This document shows, piece by piece, positions 46,881 through 52,948 of a stretch of 64,000 nt of DNA. Under the pieces are notes generated by a model. The model did no database searches. It was not told where the DNA came from and saw only the letters and a list, made by a program, of their open reading frames with translations. The first letter of the stretch is position 1. Each line of letters opens with the position of its first letter. The translations under genes were made by a program, and so were the position numbers. The DNA lies in contig CAVVPY010000008.1 in the NCBI GenBank assembly GCA_963750295.1, forward strand, positions 186,001 to 250,000, given 5' to 3'. Source of the stretch: CAVVPY01 sp963750295. Its GTDB lineage: Bacteria > Actinomycetota > Actinomycetes > Mycobacteriales > Jatrophihabitantaceae.

Positions 46881-47472
46881 CGGTGTCTCCCAACAGGGTG
46901 CGCAACCGGGTGCGCGCGTCATACAGCGTCGACTTGACCGTGCCCGGCGAGCAGGACATCACCTGTGCGGTTTCGGCAACGTCGAGGCCGAGGAAGTAGT
47001 GCAGGTGGACGGCCAGTTGCTGACGCTCGGCCAGGCGGGTGACCGCCCGGTCGAGGTCGAGGTCGGTGCCACGGTCGGTACTCGGCGGATCGGGCAACTC
47101 GGCGTGGTCGTCGATGAGCTTGAGCCGGCGCACCCGGCTGCGGCGGGCTGAGCGGGCCTGGTCGGCGGTGATCGCGAGCAACCAGGTGGTGGGGCTGCCG
47201 CGCTCGGGGTCGAACTGGCTGCGCTTGCGCCATGCCCGGGTCAGCGCGTCCTGGACGATGTCGTCCGGATCCGCGTCGGGGGCCAGGCGGCTGGCCAGGC
47301 GCGACATCGCGAGCAGGGACGGCCCGGCCCACGCGCCGAAGTCGTCGATGCCGGCCGGATCCGCCGCCTGTTCCGCCGCCTGTTCCGCCGCCGGTTCCGC
47401 CGCCTGTTCCGCCGCCGGGACGCCGGCCGGCGGCAGCGGTCGGGACTCGGTCGGTTCGAGGTCCACGTCCAC
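46873..47472 (-). CDS. ECF-type RNA polymerase sigma factor
   Basis: About 199 residues from GTG 47472 (VDVDLEPTESRPLPP). Region 2 reads LAMSRLASRLAPDADPDDIVQDALTRAWRKRSQFDPERGSPTTWLLAITADQARSARR. Region 4 reads LAERQQLAVHLHYFLGLDVAETAQVMSCSPGTVKSTLYDARTRLRTLL. The N-terminus has a low-complexity AAEQ/AAEP repeat encoded by 12-bp tandem repeats. The frame remains open far upstream, but that passes through palindromic repeats and the antisense of another gene, so I cut at 47472. It drives or is controlled with the META protein. Confidence 0.85.
   Translation of the reverse strand: MDVDLEPTESRPLPPAGVPAAEQAAEPAAEQAAEQAADPAGIDDFGAWAGPSLLAMSRLASRLAPDADPDDIVQDALTRAWRKRSQFDPERGSPTTWLLAITADQARSARRSRVRRLKLIDDHAELPDPPSTDRGTDLDLDRAVTRLAERQQLAVHLHYFLGLDVAETAQVMSCSPGTVKSTLYDARTRLRTLLGDTDE
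47361..47420. repeat. 12-bp tandem repeat inside the sigma-factor gene
   Basis: About five copies of a GC-rich 12-mer (GCCGCCTGTTCC type) encode the repeated AAEQ/AAEP/AADP residues in the N-terminal tail of the sigma factor. Such a repeat could change length by slippage without breaking the frame. Confidence 0.7.
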
Positions 47473-47559
47473 ACCCTGTCTACGACCGCGCCCCGGCGCC
47501 AGGTTGGGTACGCGTGGGAATCGTGTCGCGGGTTGTCGCCGTGCGCACGTCCAGGCCCG

Positions 47560-47614
47560 GTTTCCCCGCTTGTGGTCGGTTCGACGGCCGCGAACCGACC
47601 GAACGCGGGGAAAC
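47560..47614. repeat. 55-bp palindromic repeat, copy B
   Basis: The best-formed copy. A 10-bp outer stem (GTTTCCCCGC / GCGGGGAAAC), a 4-base internal loop on each side, a 10-bp inner stem (GGTCGGTTCG / CGAACCGACC) and a 7-base apical loop add up to exactly 55 bp. Copy C follows after 8 bp. Confidence 0.85.
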
Positions 47615-47622
47615 CAGCGCAG

Positions 47623-47677
47623 GTTTCCCCGCTTGTGGTCGGTTCGGTGGTCCCGAACCGACCGAACACGGGGAAAC
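47623..47677. repeat. 55-bp palindromic repeat, copy C
   Basis: Same architecture as copy B: ends GTTTCCCCGC and ACGGGGAAAC, inner arms GGTCGGTTCG and CGAACCGACC. It is separated from copy B by 8 bp and lies 80 bp upstream of the DUF559 start. Confidence 0.85.
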
Positions 47678-47757
47678 GTTCGTGCACAGCGATCCTCGTC
47701 GTCCACAATCGTCGACGCGAGACGGCGAGGACATGCCCGAACGGCTGTGCTGCAGGA

Positions 47758-48675
47758 ATGCGACCAGTTCCGGACCACCTCGTCTTCTCGCGCGGCGATG
47801 CGCTCGCGCTCGGCTGGACCGATCCGGCGTTGCGGCGCGCGGTGCGCTCCGGACGCCTGACCCGGGTGCGACGCGGGCAGTTCACGACCGCGGATCCTGA
47901 CCCGACGGTGCGCGCGATCGCCGCCGCGGCGAGTTGCAGCGGCAGCGTGATCAGCCACCGATCCGCCGCCTTGCTGCACGGACTCCCGCTGTTGGGACGC
48001 GCCCCCGACCGCGCAGATCTGACGCTGTCGCCACCGAGTACCGGCGACACAGCCAACGCTCTGGTGCATCGAGCCACCCTGCGCGACATCGACGTCGTCG
48101 CGAAGAACGACGTGCCGGTGACGTCGGTGGCGCGCAGCGTCGCCGATCTCGCACGGTGCAGCCGGACGGCAACCGCAGTGACGGCGATCGACGCAGCGTT
48201 GCATGCCGAATCGGTGGGCAGCGACGAGATCACCGACGTGCTCGCGTTCTGCCGAACGTGGCCACGAATCGGCGACGCTCGCCGAGCTTTGGCGCTGTCG
48301 GACGGGCTGGCCGAGTCCGCGCTCGAGTCGCTGAGCCGCCTCGTCCTGGCCCGACTCGGTCTCCCCCGCCCGCGGCTGCAGGTGCCGATCGTGAATGAGC
48401 GCGGTGTCGTCATCAAACGCGCGGACTTCTATTGGGACGAGGCCGGCGTCGCGGGTGAGGCGGACGGGCGGCTCAAGTACACCGACCGCGACGTCCTCAC
48501 CGGCGAGAAGGAGTTGCAGGAGGAGTGCGAAGACCTGGGTCTGATCGTCGTGCGCTGGGGATGGGATCTCGCGCTGCGCCGGACCGTACTGCTCAAGCAG
48601 CGGGTCGAGCGTGGTCTCGCGCGCGGCCACGCCCGCGACGCCAGCGGGTTTCCCCGCCTGTGGTCGGTTGGCTAG
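47758..48675 (+). CDS. DUF559 (Vsr-like endonuclease-fold) protein with AbiEi-type N-terminal domain
   Basis: A 305-residue protein from ATG 47758. Residues 1-60 form a winged-helix domain (DHLVFSRGDALALGWTDPALRRAVRSGRLTRVRRGQFTT) like AbiEi antitoxins. A linker region (HRSAALLHGLPLL..PVTSVARSVADLAR) follows. The C-terminal DUF559 domain (IKRADFYWDEAGVAGEADGRLKY..EKELQEECEDLGLIVVRWGWDLAL) carries the D...E-x-D layout of the PD-(D/E)XK/Vsr fold. The last nine residues and the stop come from palindromic repeat copy D. Pairs of the 55-bp repeat flank the gene on both sides. Function unknown; related to many paralogous actinobacterial genes. Confidence 0.82.
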   Translation: MRPVPDHLVFSRGDALALGWTDPALRRAVRSGRLTRVRRGQFTTADPDPTVRAIAAAASCSGSVISHRSAALLHGLPLLGRAPDRADLTLSPPSTGDTANALVHRATLRDIDVVAKNDVPVTSVARSVADLARCSRTATAVTAIDAALHAESVGSDEITDVLAFCRTWPRIGDARRALALSDGLAESALESLSRLVLARLGLPRPRLQVPIVNERGVVIKRADFYWDEAGVAGEADGRLKYTDRDVLTGEKELQEECEDLGLIVVRWGWDLALRRTVLLKQRVERGLARGHARDASGFPRLWSVG

Positions 48676-48702
48676 CCCGGAACCGAACGACAGCGGGGAA
48701 AG
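48648..48702. repeat. 55-bp palindromic repeat, copy D
   Basis: Ends GTTTCCCCGC and GCGGGGAAAG. The inner arms (GGTCGGTTGG / CCGGAACCGA) are partly decayed. It overlaps the 3' end of the DUF559 gene and supplies its TAG stop. Copy E follows after 8 bp. Confidence 0.8.
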
Positions 48703-48710
48703 GCCAGCGG

Positions 48711-48765
48711 GTTTCCCCGCTCGTGGTCGGTTGGACGGCGGCAAACCGACCACAAGCGGGGAAGG
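48711..48765. repeat. 55-bp palindromic repeat, copy E
   Basis: Ends GTTTCCCCGC and GCGGGGAAGG, inner arms GGTCGGTTGG and CAAACCGACC. It lies between the convergent DUF559 and thrC genes, 11 bases before the thrC stop. Confidence 0.8.
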
Positions 48766-48776
48766 GCCGGCACGAG

Positions 48777-50045
48777 TTAGAGCAGGCCCGCCGAGCGCAT
48801 CCCGGCCAGCGTCGGCTTGATGACCGCGGTGGGGCGGGCCCCGTCACTGACCGCGTCGATGGTCTTGAGCCCGTCGCCGGTGTTGAACACCACCGTCTCG
48901 ACGGACGTGTCGATCGCACCGGACTCCACCAGCTTGCGCAGGACGGCCACCGTCACCCCGCCGGCGGTCTCGGCGAAGACCCCGGTCGTACGCGCGAGCA
49001 GCCGGATTCCGTCGCGGATCTCGTCATCGGTCACCGCGGCCATCGCCCCGCCGGTCGAGCGCACCGCGTCGAGCGCATACGGGCCGTCGGCGGGGTTGCC
49101 GATGTTGAGCGACTTGGCTATCCCGGTCGGCCGGACCGGTTGCACGTCCGAGGACCCGGCCGCGAAGGCGTCGGCGATCGGCGAGCAGCCCGCGGACTGG
49201 GCGCCGAAGATCCGCCACGACGAGGCCGGGACGAGACCGATCGAAACCAGTTCCTTGAACGACTTGTGGATCTTGGTGAGCATCGACCCGGACGCCATCG
49301 GCGCGACGTACTGGCCCGGCAGCCGCCAGCCGAGTTGCTCGGCGACCTCGAAGCCCAACGTCTTCGATCCTTCGGCGTAGAAGGGACGGATGTTGACGTT
49401 GACGAAGCCGGTCGACTCGAACTCGTCCTCTTCGGACAGCTGCGAGCACAACCGGTTCACGTCGTCGTACGAGCCGTCGACACCGACCAGCGTCCCGCCG
49501 TAGATGGCGGTCTGGACGATCTTCGCCGCCTCGAGGTCGGCCGGGACGAACACGATCGACGGCATTCCCACCCGGGCGGCGTGAGCGGCCACCGAATTGG
49601 CCAGGTTGCCGGTCGAGGCGCACGCGATCCGCGAGAACCCCAGTTCACGCGCGGCGGTGATCGCGACCGAGACGACGCGATCCTTGAACGAGTGCGTCGG
49701 GTTGGCCGAGTCGTCCTTCACCCACACCGGCGCGGTGAAGCCGAGTTCGTCGGCCAGGCGTTCGGCCAGGATCAGCGGGGTCATGCCGGTCCCGGAGTCG
49801 ACCCGGCTGAGCGGATCCTGGCCGACGGGCAGCAACCCGGCGTAGCGCCACAGCGACTGCGGTCCGGCCTCGATCTCGGCGCGCGTGACCCGCGCGAGCA
49901 GGGCCTCGTCATAGCTGATCTCGAGCGGGCCGAAGCACTCGAAGCATGCATGTTGCGCGCCGAGCGGGAAGGACGCGCCGCAGCTACGGCAGATCAGGCC
50001 CGAGGCGGGCGAGGGACGGGTGCGCGTATCGGCAAGAACGGTCAT
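48777..50045 (-). CDS. thrC: Threonine synthase
   Basis: A 422-residue PLP enzyme converting O-phospho-L-homoserine to threonine. The N-terminal zinc ribbon (CRSCG..ACFECFG) marks the actinobacterial type. The PLP lysine is in THSFKDR (Lys121), the phosphate loop is STGNLANSVAAHAARVG, and the C-terminal fold is complete. The start ATG 50045 follows a GAGGAGAGAAGG RBS that abuts the 3' strand of a SAM riboswitch, so translation is probably shut off when S-adenosylmethionine is plentiful. Its position near groEL and cspA resembles other actinobacteria, from memory. Confidence 0.95.
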   Translation of the reverse strand: MTVLADTRTRPSPASGLICRSCGASFPLGAQHACFECFGPLEISYDEALLARVTRAEIEAGPQSLWRYAGLLPVGQDPLSRVDSGTGMTPLILAERLADELGFTAPVWVKDDSANPTHSFKDRVVSVAITAARELGFSRIACASTGNLANSVAAHAARVGMPSIVFVPADLEAAKIVQTAIYGGTLVGVDGSYDDVNRLCSQLSEEDEFESTGFVNVNIRPFYAEGSKTLGFEVAEQLGWRLPGQYVAPMASGSMLTKIHKSFKELVSIGLVPASSWRIFGAQSAGCSPIADAFAAGSSDVQPVRPTGIAKSLNIGNPADGPYALDAVRSTGGAMAAVTDDEIRDGIRLLARTTGVFAETAGGVTVAVLRKLVESGAIDTSVETVVFNTGDGLKTIDAVSDGARPTAVIKPTLAGMRSAGLL

Positions 50046-50063
50046 CGAACGAGGCCTTCTCTC

Positions 50064-50195
50064 CTCATCTGTCCCAGGCGAGTTGACCCTGGGCCGGAGT
50101 TGGCACCTTCGAGCGCGCGGCCTCGCTGGAATCGAGTCTGCGCATCGCGGTTGCCGGGGCTTCGTCGGGCCGGTCCCTCTGCCCCTCTGGATGAG
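50064..50195 (-). ncRNA. SAM-I (S-box) riboswitch controlling thrC
   Basis: On the minus strand the leader shows the conserved SAM-I features in order. These are the P1 5' strand CTCATC (50195-50190), AGAGGGGCAGAGGGACCGGCCC, GACGAAGCCCCGGCAACC, then GAAGGTGCCAACTCC, and GACAGATGAG closing P1 (GATGAG at 50069-50064). The P1 3' strand runs directly into the thrC ribosome-binding site (GAGGAGAGAAGG), 19 bases from the ATG. Ligand binding would stabilise P1 and could hide this site. I see no separate intrinsic terminator, so control is probably translational. Confidence 0.9.
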
Positions 50196-50243
50196 CGGTG
50201 CTATTCACTTGTGGAACCCGACGATTATCGCACAGCGCCGGGC

Positions 50244-50837
50244 TCAGTTCGGCGAGTAGTCCGTCGTGAGCACCACCACGATCGGCCCCGCGGGCAGGCC
50301 GGCGAACTTCGGCACCACCCGCTTGATCGTCCGATATTGCCGCTGGAGCGCCAGTGCACTCACCTGCGCCTTGGGCACGGCCGGGTCGTAGTACGCGGCC
50401 GTCGAGATGATGTCGTTGCGGTAGTTGTCCTGCGCGCTGGTGACCGGCCAACCACCCGTCCGGAACCGGGCCGCGGCCTGGGCCGCCAAACCTGCGCTCG
50501 CGGTGTCGTTGAGGACGACGAGCGGCATGGCGCCTGCCGCGGAGCTGCTCGAGCTCGCTGAACTCGGGGACGGCGCGCGGGACGAGGACCGCGACGACGA
50601 CTGGGACGGGGCGCCGGACGGCGAACCTGCCGGCGAGGACGACGGCTGCGCGACCGACCCGGTCGCCGGTGCGGTCGGATTGTGCGTCGGGTCGCGCAGC
50701 GCGAACAGGGCCACCACGAGGACCACCACGCCGAGCAGGGCCAGCATGACGCCGGACATGCGTTCGCGGCGTCGGCGCCGCTCCATCTGGCGGGCAACGC
50801 GGCCACGCCGATCGCGCGGGGGACGGTCTGCGGTCAT
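50244..50837 (-). CDS. LytR_C-domain membrane protein
   Basis: A 197-residue protein with a basic cytoplasmic N-terminus (RRGRVARQMERRRRRER), one membrane helix (MSGVMLALLGVVVLVVALFAL), a Ser/Pro-rich wall-spanning linker (SSRSSSRAPSPSSASSSSS), and a C-terminal LytR_C domain (PLVVLNDTASAGLAAQAAARFRTGGWPVTSAQDNYRNDIISTAAYY). The domain is found at the end of LCP cell-wall ligases and in stand-alone actinobacterial proteins like this one. It probably acts in envelope assembly. Downstream of the DUF3263 gene on the same strand. Confidence 0.87.
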   Translation of the reverse strand: MTADRPPRDRRGRVARQMERRRRRERMSGVMLALLGVVVLVVALFALRDPTHNPTAPATGSVAQPSSSPAGSPSGAPSQSSSRSSSRAPSPSSASSSSSAAGAMPLVVLNDTASAGLAAQAAARFRTGGWPVTSAQDNYRNDIISTAAYYDPAVPKAQVSALALQRQYRTIKRVVPKFAGLPAGPIVVVLTTDYSPN

Positions 50838-50900
50838 CGCGAGCGAGGGTACGGCGCCCTCAGCCGCCGGTTCGGGCGGGCGGCGACAGCGGGCGGAGCG

Positions 50901-51215
50901 TCACACCTCGATGCCGAGGCGGCGCGCCGAGCGCTGCCGCTGCCGGCTGGCACGCAGCCGCCGCAGCCGCTTGACCAGCATCGGGTCGGCCGCCAGAGCC
51001 GCCGGAGTGTCGATCAGGGCGTTCAGCACCTGGTAGTACCGGGTCGTCGACATGTCGAACAGTTCGCGGATCGCCTGCTCCTTGGCGCCCGCATAGCGCC
51101 ACCACTGCCGCTCGAAGGCCAGGATCTCGCGATCACGTCGGTCCAGGCCGGTGTCGTCGATGCCGGGGAACCCGTCATCGGGATCAGCGCCTGCTACCGA
51201 GTGGGCGGATTCCAT
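50901..51215 (-). CDS. DUF3263 protein
   Basis: A 104-residue small soluble protein from ATG 51215, with a GAGGAG RBS. The diagnostic segment is LDRRDREILAFERQWWRYAGAKEQAIRELFDMSTTRYYQVLNALIDTPAALAADPMLVKRLRRLRASRQRQR, an HTH-like helical fold with a basic tail. This is the actinobacterial DUF3263 family, commonly found directly upstream of LytR_C proteins as here. Nucleic-acid binding is likely but unproven. Confidence 0.9.
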   Translation of the reverse strand: MESAHSVAGADPDDGFPGIDDTGLDRRDREILAFERQWWRYAGAKEQAIRELFDMSTTRYYQVLNALIDTPAALAADPMLVKRLRRLRASRQRQRSARRLGIEV

Positions 51216-51430
51216 GCGGCGCGCTCCTCGAAACTCAGCTGACGGTGGTCTATCGGCCCTGCTGCCCACCGATGACCGTAACCGAATTGCATCCGTGTCA
51301 TTCGGGCTTCGCCATTCAATCACGGTGGCCGCCGTCAACCCGGAACGGCACGCTGTGGATGCTCGGACGCGTCGTCCACAAATGGGCCCGCGAGGCGCCG
51401 GCTACCACCCGGCCCGGTCACAGTGACCAG

Positions 51431-51670
51431 GTGGCCGGGACCGAGGCAGCGCCGCTGTGGCGCATCGTCGTCGACCTCGACCGCCGTGCCGAGGTGCTCC
51501 GGGCCCGCGCGGCGACGGTGGGCGCGAGCACGGGTGCCGCACGGTGGACCTCACCGGGCGCGCGCGCGTGGGTCGAGAGCACGCACGAGATCCAGGCCGC
51601 CCTGGTCACGGCGGCCCGCGCCGTCGAGCAGGCCGCCGACCTCGTGCGCCGACAGGCAGTGCGGCGGTGA
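51431..51670 (+). CDS. WXG100-like small helical protein
   Basis: A 79-residue protein from GTG 51431. It is all-helical with a tryptophan hairpin-type motif in the middle (ARWTSPGARAWVESTHEIQAALVTAARAVEQAADLVRRQA), recalling the W-x-S-x-x-A-x-A-W pattern of ESAT-6/WXG100 proteins. Its stop overlaps the GTG of the following hydrolase gene (GTGA), so the two are translationally coupled. I infer a partner or chaperone role for the hydrolase; no type VII secretion gene is visible in the window. Confidence 0.6.
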   Translation: MAGTEAAPLWRIVVDLDRRAEVLRARAATVGASTGAARWTSPGARAWVESTHEIQAALVTAARAVEQAADLVRRQAVRR

Positions 51671-52908
51671 GCATCTCGGTCACCGGCGGCGCCGACAGCA
51701 TCTGCGCCCTCTACGACGACCTGTTGCAGACGGCGACGCGCTTCGAGCGGGCGGCGGCCGACGTCGCCGAGGTGGCCGACTACGTCTCGTCCTGGCCGGT
51801 GCGTGCCGTCGTTGCCTCCGGTGACGTGCGGGACGGTTTCGCGCTCGCCGCCGCGCTCGGTTCGCTGAGCGCGCCGCTCGGGCCTATCGGCCTCGCCGTC
51901 GCACGCCTCGACGATTCGGCGGCCAAGCTGCGCTGGGTAGTGCGGGTCTACCAGGACGCCGACCAGGGCAGCGTGTTCGCGGCGGCCGGAGGCGTCCTGC
52001 ACGGCCTGGTCGAGGCGTCCGGGACCGCGTGGGCGACTGCCTTCGCGGGGGGCGGCTTCTCACTCGCGGCGCAGCGGGCCGTCACCGCCGACACCGCCCT
52101 GTTCGCCGCTGCGGCCGCACCGTTCACCTGGGTCGAGGACGCCGCCGCACGCAACTACCCAGACGGACACGCCGTGGTGCGCCCGCTCGGACTCGACCGG
52201 CGGCCGGACGCAACCCGCCCGCCGCGTGGCCTGGCCGACCTCGTCGAGCAACTCGCGGTCCGCAACGACGGGCAGGCCGGCGAGGTCTCGGTCGCCTTCG
52301 TCGCCGGTGCGGACGGGCGCCGGAGAGCGGTCGTCGACGTCCCCGGCACCAAGTCGTGGTCACCCGGACCGACCGACAACGTGACCAGCCTGTCCACGAA
52401 CGCCCGTGCGCTGGTCGGCGCCCGGACCGCGTACGGGCAGGGGGTGCTGCGCGCGATGACGGCCGCCGGCGTGCGGCCCGATGAACCGGTGCTGATCGTG
52501 GGCCACAGCGAGGGCGGCATGGTCGCGATCGAGGCCGCGCGAACCGCTGTGCAGACCGGACGCTTCGAGGTGACCCACGTCCTCACCGCCGGCTCGCCGA
52601 TCGGACGGACGGTCGGCGCCGTGCCGGCCTCGGTCCGCGTCCTCGCCCTGGAGAACCGGACGGACGTCCTGACCGAACTCGACAGCCGGCAGAACCCGGC
52701 CCGGCCGAACGTCACGACGGTCTGCTTCGATGCCGGCGACGGCACCATCGGCGGCGACCACGACCTCCGCGGCAGCTACGCCGTCGGCGCGGCACTGGCC
52801 GACGGCAGCGACAACGGATCGATCCGGGATTTCACCGACAGCGCCAGGGGATTTCTGAGCGGGACGCGCGAGAACACCCACGCGTACCTGATCACGAGGC
52901 GGTACTGA
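51667..52908 (+). CDS. Alpha/beta hydrolase with helical N-terminal domain
   Basis: A 413-residue protein. Residues 1-130 are helical and WXG-like (TGGADSICALYDDLLQTATRFERAAADVAEVADYVSSW). The C-terminal part is an alpha/beta hydrolase with nucleophile elbow GHSEGG, a following VTHVLTAGSPIG strand as in secreted lipases and esterases, an acid near DAGDGTIGGDHDLRG, and a terminal ENTHAYLITRRY region that may hold the catalytic His. There is no Sec signal. The coupling with a WXG-like gene suggests export by a non-Sec route. The substrate may be a lipid or cell-wall ester. Confidence 0.75.
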   Translation: MSISVTGGADSICALYDDLLQTATRFERAAADVAEVADYVSSWPVRAVVASGDVRDGFALAAALGSLSAPLGPIGLAVARLDDSAAKLRWVVRVYQDADQGSVFAAAGGVLHGLVEASGTAWATAFAGGGFSLAAQRAVTADTALFAAAAAPFTWVEDAAARNYPDGHAVVRPLGLDRRPDATRPPRGLADLVEQLAVRNDGQAGEVSVAFVAGADGRRRAVVDVPGTKSWSPGPTDNVTSLSTNARALVGARTAYGQGVLRAMTAAGVRPDEPVLIVGHSEGGMVAIEAARTAVQTGRFEVTHVLTAGSPIGRTVGAVPASVRVLALENRTDVLTELDSRQNPARPNVTTVCFDAGDGTIGGDHDLRGSYAVGAALADGSDNGSIRDFTDSARGFLSGTRENTHAYLITRRY

Positions 52909-52948
52909 GGGGTTGCTCTCCGTCGCCCGGTCAGCGACGATCCGCACC

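Noticed and set aside
47473..48753. Upstream extension of the sigma-factor frame on the minus strand
   Set aside because: It runs through palindromic repeats and antisense to the DUF559 gene. The sigma family length and the GTG at 47472 fit better.
47560..48765. The four clustered palindromes as a CRISPR array
   Set aside because: The units are 55 bp with 8-bp spacers, occur as two separate pairs around a gene, and no cas gene is present.
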